Assembly (NCBI GenBank): GCA_964386865.1
Contig: CAYLUN010000006.1
Span: forward strand, 1-64,000
DNA: 64,000 bases
Reading direction: 5' to 3'
Source of the DNA: CAYLUN01 sp964386865
GTDB lineage: Bacteria; Verrucomicrobiota; Kiritimatiellia; RFP12; UBA1067
In this document: positions 16,385 to 24,024 of the stretch, piece by piece
Numbering within the stretch: the first letter of the stretch is position 1
How the letters are laid out: each line of letters begins with the position of its first letter
Notes under the pieces: generated by a model
Databases searched by the model: none
The model's input: the letters and a program-made list of their open reading frames with translations, nothing else
What the model was told of the DNA's origin: nothing
Program-made: the position numbers and the translations under genes

Positions 16385-16867
16385 TCAACAAGGGACGGGC
16401 AGGCTCAGCAGGAAGCGGTCTTCGGTGCGGAAGCCGTAGGCGCGGTAGACCTCGAGCGCGCGGAGGTTCTTCTTTTGGACCTCGAGGCGCAGGTAGCCGA
16501 AGCCGCTCGCGCGGCAGTAGGCGGAGGCGGTGTCGAGCAGGCGCTTGCCCAGCCCCCGGCCCTGCGCCTCCGGCAGCACGAAGATCTCGTCGAGCAGCAC
16601 GAACGGCCCGCCGAACTCGAGGCTGTAGCAGCGCGTCAGAACGAGATAGCCCAGCGCCCGGCCCGCCTCACGGGCGAGGAACACGGCGCCGACCTCCGGC
16701 CGCGCCAGCAGGTGGCGCAGCATGCGGCCGCTCGCCTCGGGGTCGAAGTCGAACCGCTCGTGCGCGTAAAACACCCGCATGAGGCCGAGCGCCTCCGCGA
16801 GGCCGCCCTCGCGCAGCGGGGCGATCTCGCCCTCTTCCATCTTGGGCTCTGTCTCCGTCCGCTTCAT
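16385..16867 (-). CDS. GNAT-family N-acetyltransferase
   Basis: A 160-residue protein with the complete GNAT core: AVFLAREAGRALGYLVLTRCYS (beta3-beta4), the acetyl-CoA pyrophosphate loop PEAQGRGLGKRLL, and EVQKKNLRALEVYRAYGF at the end of the fold. It would transfer an acetyl group from acetyl-CoA to a small amine or protein. The start at 16867 (MKRTETEPK) is chosen because the upstream in-frame extension runs into repeat sequence and is low-complexity. It lies upstream of pdxJ on the same strand with 34 nt between. The substrate is unknown. Confidence 0.8.
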   Translation of the reverse strand: MKRTETEPKMEEGEIAPLREGGLAEALGLMRVFYAHERFDFDPEASGRMLRHLLARPEVGAVFLAREAGRALGYLVLTRCYSLEFGGPFVLLDEIFVLPEAQGRGLGKRLLDTASAYCRASGFGYLRLEVQKKNLRALEVYRAYGFRTEDRFLLSLPVPC

Positions 16868-17196
16868 CACGCCGCTACCGTACCACACCTCGCCCGCCTC
16901 GGCAACCCCCCCCCGTCGACACCTTGGGCGCTGGGACCTTGGGAGCGGGGACACTCCTGTCCCCGGCGCTACAGGCACAGGCCCCGGGAGCAAGGACACG
17001 CCTGTCCTTGCATCGGGGACAAGAGTGTCCCCCGTGAAGCGCCTCCGTTCGTAGTCCGGGCTTCAGCCCGCCGCACAACCCAGCCGCACCGCCGCCTGAA
17101 GGCGGTACAACGTACGAAGAACCGCGTCCCCGGCATGTTGTCCCGGCTTCAGCCGGCCCAGAGCCAGGCCCGCCGGGTCGGGATTGCGTTCCCAGC
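16868..17196. other. Non-coding region holding palindromic repeats
   Basis: No credible gene. It contains GC-rich palindromes: GGGGACACTCCTGTCCCC and a related GGACACGCCTGTCC pair, a CCGGGCTTCAGCCCG hairpin near 17056, GCCTGAAGGC near 17090, and a copy of the repeat seen near 23.9 kb (17136-17157). Confidence 0.7.
17136..17157 (+). repeat. Dispersed palindromic repeat, family B copy 1
   Basis: A 22-nt unit beginning TGTTGTCCCGGCTTCAGCCG is identical to the unit at 23894-23915 and inverted with one mismatch at 23935-23956. The core CCGGCTTCAGCCGG is itself a hairpin. Confidence 0.8.
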
Positions 17197-20100
17197 CTAT
17201 GAGCCCGTGACCAGCCGCACGCGGAAGAAGCCCGCCGCGTTGGTCGCGGGGAAAGCGAGCGGGAACGGCGAGGCAGGAAGAGCGGAGATGTCCGTCACCA
17301 CCAGCCACGGCCCGGGCGCGGGCAGCGCGGGCGCGTACTCCACCTGATAGCGATGCCCCACGGTGCCCGTGAACTGAAAGGCGAAATCGCCCCCGGCAAC
17401 GGCCGCTCCCGGCACGATGACCGCCGGCTCCGGCGCTGACACGATGACTCGCAGCGCCGCCTCGTCGCGGAAACCGTCGGAGTCCGCCACCGCAACGGTG
17501 AACAAGTTTGTGCCGAGGTCACCCATCGACGGCGTGCCGGAGAGCGCGCCGCCCGCGCTCACCGTCAGCCACGCTGACCCTGCGCTCTTCTCAAACGCAA
17601 AGGTCTCGCCCGCGTCCGCATCGCTCACGCGGCCCGCTAGCGAGCCGGCGTACGGCACGCCGCTGATCGCGCCCGCCGCCGCGAGCGGGTCGGCCTCGAA
17701 GGCCGGCGCGGCGCAGCCCCAGAAGGGCGACCGAAGGTTCGCGGCGGGGATCACGTTGGTGGCCACCGAGCCCGGCACCTGCCAGCCGACCGCGAGGTTG
17801 TCGTTGCCGTTCCCCTCCTTGTGCAGCGTCTCCACGTAGCAGGTCTGCCCGGCGACGAGCGAGAGGGACGCCGACTTCTGAGTCGAGTACTTCGCCCACT
17901 GCCGCGCGCTGGTGTAGCCCGTGAGGTAGGCGATGCGCGCCTTGTTGTCCGGATCGCCGTCCGCACTGAACCACAGCTCGCTCGCGTCGTCGCTCGCAAT
18001 CCAGAACGTGTAGCTGCCGGTTACGCTCGGCACGAGCCGCGCGCGGCAGCGCGTGCCGTAGTAGTCGGCGACGTTGCTCCGCAGCTCGAAGACGCTGTTG
18101 GTGGAATAGGACACGGACGGCCTGCCGGGATAGTTCGTGTTCGACGTCAGCCCGCTGACCGCCGTGGAGGTGCCGATGGCGCTCCAGTACTCGACGAGCA
18201 GCGTGGCGTTGGTCGCGGGCACTGCAACAACCTCGACCGAAACTGTCGCGCACGCGCTGCCGCCCGCATCACCCGTGACGCTGTAGACGAAGCTGTCCCG
18301 CCCCACATAGCCCGCGGCCGGCGCGTAGATGACTGAGCCGTCCGCGCGGCCCGTTACCGTGCCGTACGCGGGCTGCGCGACGCTCGCGAGCCGCACCGGG
18401 CCGCCTTCGAGCCGGGCGTCGTTGGGAAGGACGGCGAACGTGCGAGGCGTGTCGCGGAAGGTCCACACCATGTCGGCTGCGGGCTGGAGCAGGCTGGAGG
18501 TCACGTTGGTCACCACGCCGTTCGTGGCAAAGTCGAAGGCGTAGGCTTGCCCATCGACGCGCAGTCGCCGGATCTGGCCGCGGTCGTCGCGCTCGAGGTC
18601 GGCGTAGTGGTCGAACCAGTTCACCTGCTTGGGCGAGGCCTGATACTTGGTCTCGACCAGGTTGACGCGGTTCATGCCGGCCGAGAGGAAGTCGATGAAA
18701 ACGACCACCTCGTTGATGTTCGCTCGAAGCGGGCCGAGCCCCACGCCGGCGGCGCGTCGGAAGCGGTCGACCGCGCCGATCAGGCGGCCAGGCCCGTTCG
18801 CCCAGTGGTGGTTCGCCTGCGTGGCGAGCGACTCCTGCGAATTGTCGAGGAACCAGTCAATGCCGCCGCGCATGAACGAGGTGTCTTTGAACGCCTTGCC
18901 GACGCCGTTGGTCCAGTAGGTCGCCCAGGCCGTATCCCACGTCGCGCCGTCGCCGTCCCAGTAGCCCTTGGCGAGGAAGTTGGCCTTGGTCTGCGTCGTG
19001 TCGCGCCAGCCGTTCACACCGGCCGCCACGTCAGGCCCGGCCGCCGTGCAGAGCGCCAGGCCCCAGCGCCGGCGCAGGTCGGCGTTGGCGCGGGCGTTCA
19101 CATAGCCGTCCAGCGAGTGCGTCACCTCGTGGCCCATCACGAAGGTGAAGTAGTCGCCGCTGGCCGCGCCCGCGCCGAGGACGCGCTCGATCGACGACGT
19201 CAGGTCCGACGCCCACTCGTTGGCCGAGTAGACGGCCCAGTCGCCGAAGGTGTTCTTCGTGCTGTTCGGTGTCCAAATGAAGCCGCCTCTTCCGTCACCG
19301 TAGAGCTGGTCGATGGTGAGCACGGCGTCCGGGAACAGTTCGCGCGGGTGGCGGCGCTGGAAGTCGCGGATCGTGCCGTAGGCCGACGGAATGGACTTGG
19401 CGTTGTCGCCAATCGCAAGCCCCGCCTCGAGGTAGATCGTGCGCGCCGTCCCCGTCAGGCCCATGACGTCGGCGATCTCGACACGGCGCGGAGGCGTGTC
19501 GGCCAGCGTGTAGCCGAGCAGCACCCAGTTCTGCAGGACGATGCTCGGGACGTGGTGGAAGGCGGCCGTGTCGAGCGTCTGGTATTTGAGGAAGCCGTAC
19601 TTGCCGATGTGGTTGGTGAGCGCCGTGTAGAGCGCCTCGCGCGTGCCGAGCGTGCCGTTCTGCAAATAGGCGACCAGGCTCTGGTTGGCGCCGTTGACCA
19701 CATTGAGCAGCGCGTTGGTGTTCGCGCTGAGCGCCACGCCGACGTTCGTGGGGTTGGCATTATAGATCGCCTCGATGTCGGCGATGTTCTCGTTGATCGA
19801 CTTGAGCACGCCCGTGGTGAGATACAGTTTGTCGCCGCCGCCCTGGCCGCCGATCACGAGGTCGAGCTTGCCGTCGCCGGTGAAGTCGCCGAAGTCGACC
19901 ACGGCCCCGTCGGTGAGCGCGTGCAGGTCGGGACGGCCGCCGCCCGCGTCTGTGATCGCGAGCGTCGTAGAGCCCGTCAGCCCCCGCTTGCCCGCGTCGC
20001 GCCAGTAGACGACGTCGCCCCAGTTGATTCCGCGCAGCAGATCGATAAAGCCGTTGCCGTTCAGATCGAACAGGCGCGGATAGATCTGATAGGAGTCCGA

Positions 20101-21693
20101 GAACAAGACGCTGCTTGCGCCGAACCGCGGATCGACGGCCGTGCCAGAGTTGAGGAAAAGCAGGATGTTGCCGCTGTAGGTTCCAGTCACGAGGTCCGGC
20201 TTGCCGTCGCCGTTCCAGTCGCCGAGGTCGAAGCGCTTGTCCGCCAGCACGAGGTCGGCGCCGTTGGTCTGCTTGACGCGGACGTAGGCGGCATAGACCG
20301 GCATCGCGCCCGCCGCCGCTGTGTTGCGGTAGACGCGCAGCTTGCTCGTCGAGTCCGCCAGAATCAGGTCGGCGACGCCGTCGCCGGTCATGTCCGCCAG
20401 CGCGATCGGCGAGGTCGTCGTGCCCGCGTAGATGTCCGAGCCTACGGCCTTGACTTTCACGCCCGCCGCGAACGACGGAGCGGAGAGCGTGCCGCTGTTG
20501 GTGTAGAGCCAGACGTAGCCGCCCGCGCCGACGAGCAGGTCGAGCCTGCCGTCGCCGTTCCAGTTGATCGTGCGCGGCACGCGCCAGCCGCTGTGAGAAA
20601 TGTCCGCGCCGTTCGTGCGCGCGGTGGTGAACCCCGTGTACTGTGTCACCGGTATGCCGCCCCCGGCGGACTCGCCCATCACGGACACCTTCACGCTGAC
20701 ACGCCGGAACCCGCCCTGCCCGTCCCCCACTGTGACCGCGATCGAGTCGTCGCCGAGCATCCCGGCGTTCGGGGTGTAGGTGAAAGAGCCGTCGCCGTTG
20801 TACGCCGCCACACCGCGCGCCGGCTGCGTCCAACGCGTGACGGTCACCGTGTCCCGCTCCACGTCGTAGGTCCGCGCGAAAACGCACGCGGTGCAGAACG
20901 GCCGGCTGTTCACGCCTTCGGTCGTGAGGCTCCAGCACTTCGGCGCATGGTTCGCGCGTAGCGTCGCAACCTCGTTGGAGGAAATGACGCGGTTGAAAAT
21001 GTGAAGCTGATCGAGCCGCCCGGTGAAGGCGTTCGGGCCGCTCCCGCCTTCAAGCCTGCCCAGGCTCGTGAAGGCCGCAGTCCGCGCGCCCGCTAAACCG
21101 GTCGCGGCTGCCGACAGTACGGCGTCCACATACGCGCGGCACTCACCGGTGGCGCTGTCGCGCGTCAGGACCACGTGGTGCCACTCGCCGTCGGCGACCG
21201 CGGCCACGGTTCGCACCGCCACCGCGTTGTCCACGGAGAGCGCGAGGCGGCCCGCCTCATCCAGCCACCCCCACTGCACGCCGTCCGCGCCGACCGCGCC
21301 AGCCACGCCGGGGGCTTGGGCGACCGAAGCGGCTCCGACTTGCGTGGTGCGCAGCCAGAAGGAAAACGACGCGGTCCCGCCCAGCGAAGCGGCGAGATTC
21401 GTGGCCACGTCGAGCCGGTCGTCCGAGCCGTCGAAGAGCAGCGCCGTGAACTGGCGGCCCGAGACCCAGTTGGTGCCGCCCATGTTCCGCAGCAACGCAT
21501 CCGCGCTTCCGACGCTATCGAAGGCCACTGTGTTCGTGGACACCGACAGGAAGGCGCTGTCGTGCCAGTCCGGCCCCTCGTCGAAGTTCCAGTGGTGGAC
21601 GAGCCCGTCTGTCATCGCGCCACGCGCGGACACGCAGGCCGCCACCGCCAACCCGAGACACACTCCACGTATCCGTATCATTATTACCACCAT
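17197..21693 (-). CDS. Large secreted multidomain protein with LamG, FG-GAP, putative gluzincin metallopeptidase and PA14 domains
   Basis: A 1,498-residue exported protein with a signal peptide (IRGVCLGLAVAACVSARGA). Domains in order: LamG/ConA-like (about 30-240), cadherin-like beta domain, a run of VCBS/FG-GAP units (NGDGRLDLLVG, TGDGVADLILAD, NGDGKPDLVTG; about 345-640), a helical region with HEVTH at 855-859 and a downstream Glu near 954 (QESLATQAN), a cadherin-like domain, PA14 (about 1180-1340), a putative-Ig repeat and a C-terminal module ending FFRVRLVTGS. HExxH plus distal Glu is the layout of gluzincin zinc peptidases, and HEVTHSLD recalls the lethal-factor-like group. It probably binds glycans and degrades protein at the cell surface; the peptidase call is inference. 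The start could be ATG 21693 or 21681. Confidence 0.8.
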   Translation of the reverse strand: MVVIMIRIRGVCLGLAVAACVSARGAMTDGLVHHWNFDEGPDWHDSAFLSVSTNTVAFDSVGSADALLRNMGGTNWVSGRQFTALLFDGSDDRLDVATNLAASLGGTASFSFWLRTTQVGAASVAQAPGVAGAVGADGVQWGWLDEAGRLALSVDNAVAVRTVAAVADGEWHHVVLTRDSATGECRAYVDAVLSAAATGLAGARTAAFTSLGRLEGGSGPNAFTGRLDQLHIFNRVISSNEVATLRANHAPKCWSLTTEGVNSRPFCTACVFARTYDVERDTVTVTRWTQPARGVAAYNGDGSFTYTPNAGMLGDDSIAVTVGDGQGGFRRVSVKVSVMGESAGGGIPVTQYTGFTTARTNGADISHSGWRVPRTINWNGDGRLDLLVGAGGYVWLYTNSGTLSAPSFAAGVKVKAVGSDIYAGTTTSPIALADMTGDGVADLILADSTSKLRVYRNTAAAGAMPVYAAYVRVKQTNGADLVLADKRFDLGDWNGDGKPDLVTGTYSGNILLFLNSGTAVDPRFGASSVLFSDSYQIYPRLFDLNGNGFIDLLRGINWGDVVYWRDAGKRGLTGSTTLAITDAGGGRPDLHALTDGAVVDFGDFTGDGKLDLVIGGQGGGDKLYLTTGVLKSINENIADIEAIYNANPTNVGVALSANTNALLNVVNGANQSLVAYLQNGTLGTREALYTALTNHIGKYGFLKYQTLDTAAFHHVPSIVLQNWVLLGYTLADTPPRRVEIADVMGLTGTARTIYLEAGLAIGDNAKSIPSAYGTIRDFQRRHPRELFPDAVLTIDQLYGDGRGGFIWTPNSTKNTFGDWAVYSANEWASDLTSSIERVLGAGAASGDYFTFVMGHEVTHSLDGYVNARANADLRRRWGLALCTAAGPDVAAGVNGWRDTTQTKANFLAKGYWDGDGATWDTAWATYWTNGVGKAFKDTSFMRGGIDWFLDNSQESLATQANHHWANGPGRLIGAVDRFRRAAGVGLGPLRANINEVVVFIDFLSAGMNRVNLVETKYQASPKQVNWFDHYADLERDDRGQIRRLRVDGQAYAFDFATNGVVTNVTSSLLQPAADMVWTFRDTPRTFAVLPNDARLEGGPVRLASVAQPAYGTVTGRADGSVIYAPAAGYVGRDSFVYSVTGDAGGSACATVSVEVVAVPATNATLLVEYWSAIGTSTAVSGLTSNTNYPGRPSVSYSTNSVFELRSNVADYYGTRCRARLVPSVTGSYTFWIASDDASELWFSADGDPDNKARIAYLTGYTSARQWAKYSTQKSASLSLVAGQTCYVETLHKEGNGNDNLAVGWQVPGSVATNVIPAANLRSPFWGCAAPAFEADPLAAAGAISGVPYAGSLAGRVSDADAGETFAFEKSAGSAWLTVSAGGALSGTPSMGDLGTNLFTVAVADSDGFRDEAALRVIVSAPEPAVIVPGAAVAGGDFAFQFTGTVGHRYQVEYAPALPAPGPWLVVTDISALPASPFPLAFPATNAAGFFRVRLVTGS

Positions 21694-22135
21694 CCGCTCA
21701 GCTCACACACGCTTGTGAAGCAACACACCCTGTCTCTCAACTAATCAGCAGACTGCCATAAGGGCCGATACGAGTCAAGCCGACCCTTGGGATCGGGGCA
21801 CTCTGGGCGCAAGCGCACTTCGGGTGCCAAGCCAGCCAGACGTCCTCGGGTCATTCGAAAAACGGCCCGCACGGAGGCGGGCCCTCCATCGCGAGACAAA
21901 ACCGGAACGATCTGCCTCGCTCGAATGGCGCTAAAACAGGCGGCGGCTCGGCGCAGCCTCGCCCTCCAACCTGCGGATTTGCTTGAGAACTGGAGGGCGA
22001 AGCTGTGCTGAGCCGTCAAAATGCAATTCGAATGCGCTTCTCTTAGCGCCATTTCTGCCTCGCTCTGCCTTTGCTCGTTGTTCGTAGTCCGGGCCAACCC
22101 AGAGCAATGAACACGGGTCGGGATCCCGACCTACA
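21694..22135. other. Intergenic region with repeat copy, no gene
   Basis: No supportable coding sequence. It holds family A copy 1 (21863-21920) and the fragment GTAGTCCGGGCCAACCCAG near 22087, which resembles other dispersed palindromes here. The part next to 21693 is the upstream region of the multidomain protein gene. Confidence 0.65.
21863..21920 (+). repeat. Dispersed repeat, family A copy 1 (58 nt)
   Basis: It starts CGGCCCGCACGGAGGCGGG and shares its first 25 nt with the copies at 22837-22893 (inverted) and 38182-38239, then diverges and ends CCTCGC in all three. Confidence 0.8.
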
Positions 22136-22818
22136 TCACTCGATCACGAGCGTGTCGAGCTTGAGGCGGATCTCGCTGGAGCGGGTCATGCCTTGGGGCC
22201 AGTCGGGGGCGACGTAGAGCCCGCCGAAGCAGATCTTGCGCAAGAGCGGCTTCTCGACGCGCACGGCGGACGCGGCGTTCACGGCGACCGAGAACCCTTT
22301 CTCGTCCAACGCGACCTCGACGTGGTTCCACGTCTTCATCTTGAACGGCGCAAGGTCGGCCCAGCGGCCGCCACCCGTGGCAACCTGCATCATGTCTCGT
22401 CCTTGTAGTTGATGAAGTCCGGCTGCCACTGGTTGTCGGTCTCGATGGGGTTCTCGCACCCTCCCTCCTTGTAGAAGAGCCGCACGGGCTTGGACCACTG
22501 CTCGAAGTCGTCGCTCACGCTGAGGAAGTTGTACTGGCCCGGCACGCCCTCGGCGGGCGTGGCGTTGGCGTTCCACGCCGCGAAAAACCGCCCCTTGAAC
22601 TTCACGATGTCTACGTCGTGGTTGTACTTCAGCAGCGGCTGAACGCTCGGGTGAGGAAAGTAGATGTCCGCGAACTTGACCGAAGGCTCATAGATCGGCA
22701 GCGACGCGCGCCCGGCAGACTTGGGCGCCAGCACGCATCCGCTCAGCAACACGACCGCGAGCCCGACTCCAATAATGCCACCGCCGAGAAGTATCTGGCT
22801 TGAAATAGTGGACGACAC
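22136..22818 (-). pseudogene. Decayed secreted lipoprotein gene (internal deletion and frameshift)
   Basis: Two homologous-looking pieces lie in different frames. The N-terminal piece (from the GTG at 22818) has a lipoprotein signal ending LLSGC and a segment DVDIVKFKGRFFAAWNAN followed by NPIETDNQWQPDFINYKDE. It stops at 22390. The C-terminal piece, read in another frame from about 22395, gives MMQVATGGGRWADLAPF, KMKTWNHVEVALDEKG and ends LKLDTLVIE. The pieces look like the two ends of a larger secreted glycan-related protein whose middle has been lost. The parent family is not recognised with certainty; the N-terminal part is reminiscent of sialidase/BNR-like proteins. A family A repeat lies directly upstream. 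Confidence 0.6.
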
Positions 22819-22836
22819 GGAGGTCGTCCCTCCCGT

Positions 22837-22893
22837 GCGAGGTGATACGACACGGCTAGTCTCGCGCTGGAGGGCCCGCCTCCGTGCGGGCCG
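22837..22893 (-). repeat. Dispersed repeat, family A copy 2
   Basis: Inverted copy of the 58-nt unit at 38182-38239, identical over the first 33 nt of the unit. It lies immediately upstream of the decayed lipoprotein gene. Confidence 0.8.
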
Positions 22894-22969
22894 TCTGTTG
22901 ACGGGAAGAGACATTATAGTCGAAGTACTTTTCGTCGGTGGTATAAGACCTGTCTTCATAACCTGTCCC

Positions 22970-23785
22970 CTAGGGCTGAGACGGCGGTATTCCGTCTCCT
23001 CCACCGCTTTGTTGGCCAGTGTTCCTATTCGTGTCGCTTCCGTTCCAGTACCAGAGTCCGGGAAACAGCTTGCGGGTGCCGAATTCCTTGGCGTCAGGAG
23101 CAAACCCTATCAGGTAGTGACGGGGCGGGCCATGAAGTTGAACAAGGACGTGGTCTTGTTCAACATCGACCCACGACCAAGCCAATTCTCTTACATTGGG
23201 TGGAAGGCGATCCCAGTCCCGAGGCGAACTGCGCGAGAAGGAGGCCGAACGGGGGTGCGTGTTGGTGGTGTCCGGGCGGTTTTGTTCAGTGATTAGTTGT
23301 CTGCACTCCGCCAGCAACGATGAGTGGTCAGCGGCTTCGACTGCGTTACATGCCTTTCGAGCGGGTGCATGGCCCACGTAGACCGACCACCCGCTAAGAA
23401 TATGTGCCGACAGGAAGACAAGGGTCAAAGCTCCCACCCAACGAAGCAGCCGCGCTGCGAGTTGGCGTCGGCCCACGAAGACCCAAAATAGTAAGCCGAT
23501 GGCAAGTGACTGAAGACACGCGGATGCCATGAACGCGAAGAATAGTGCCTGGTCGCAAACTTCGTCACAAGCCATCGTCGCGAGGATTGCCGGCAACGCA
23601 TAAAAGGCCAGATCGAGCGCCGCGAGACTGCGTACAAAGCCTTCGTAAACGGAACGCACGATGTAGTTGCCGTGGCGTGTTGCCAAGCAGCCGACGCCGA
23701 GACCGATCATGGGCAGGAACGCGAGAGTCAAGCATTCGACGAGCGTGAGCCATCGGTTGCGCTTGCTATGGGTTTCATTCATCAT
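22970..23785 (-). CDS. Uncharacterised integral membrane protein
   Basis: A 271-residue protein with about four hydrophobic helices in its first 150 residues (for example LTLAFLPMIGLGVGCLA, FYALPAILATMAC, CLQSLAIGLLFWVFVG, ALTLVFLSAHILSGW). A hydrophilic C-terminal part contains a long Ser/Arg/Asp-rich stretch and ends in a Gly-rich tail. I do not recognise the family. The start at 23785 is chosen because the longer in-frame extension reads through family B palindromes. GC content looks lower than in the neighbouring glycosidase genes, which may indicate acquired DNA. No neighbour suggests a role: it sits between the decayed lipoprotein gene and a GH92 gene. Confidence 0.5.
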   Translation of the reverse strand: MMNETHSKRNRWLTLVECLTLAFLPMIGLGVGCLATRHGNYIVRSVYEGFVRSLAALDLAFYALPAILATMACDEVCDQALFFAFMASACLQSLAIGLLFWVFVGRRQLAARLLRWVGALTLVFLSAHILSGWSVYVGHAPARKACNAVEAADHSSLLAECRQLITEQNRPDTTNTHPRSASFSRSSPRDWDRLPPNVRELAWSWVDVEQDHVLVQLHGPPRHYLIGFAPDAKEFGTRKLFPGLWYWNGSDTNRNTGQQSGGGDGIPPSQP

Positions 23786-23893
23786 GGTGGCCAACGCTGG
23801 TTGACACGCTCTGGTTCTCATCGCAACACGGTGCCAACGGGTGCTCTGGGCCGGTACAACGTACGGACGCCGCAGGCCTGGTCGCCCAAGGCA

Positions 23894-23956
23894 TGTTGTC
23901 CCGGCTTCAGCCGGCAACGCAACCATGGTCCTGGGCCGGCTGAAGCCGGTACAACA
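23894..23956. repeat. Paired family B repeats forming a long inverted repeat
   Basis: Units at 23894-23915 and 23935-23956 are inverted relative to each other (21 of 22 nt match) with 19 nt between, so a 22-bp hairpin could form. A further TTGTACCGGCCC fragment lies near 23972. Confidence 0.85.
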
Positions 23957-24024
23957 TACCTCGGAGTCCACCTGTTGTACCGGCCCTTACTCTCCGACCT
24001 CTGACCTCCGACTTCCACCGCCGC

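Noticed and set aside
18547..20961. 804-codon plus-strand frame opposite the LamG/FG-GAP protein
   Set aside because: Composition (Val/Arg/Ala/Asp/His-rich) is typical of the reverse complement of GC-rich genes; the opposite strand has recognisable domains throughout.
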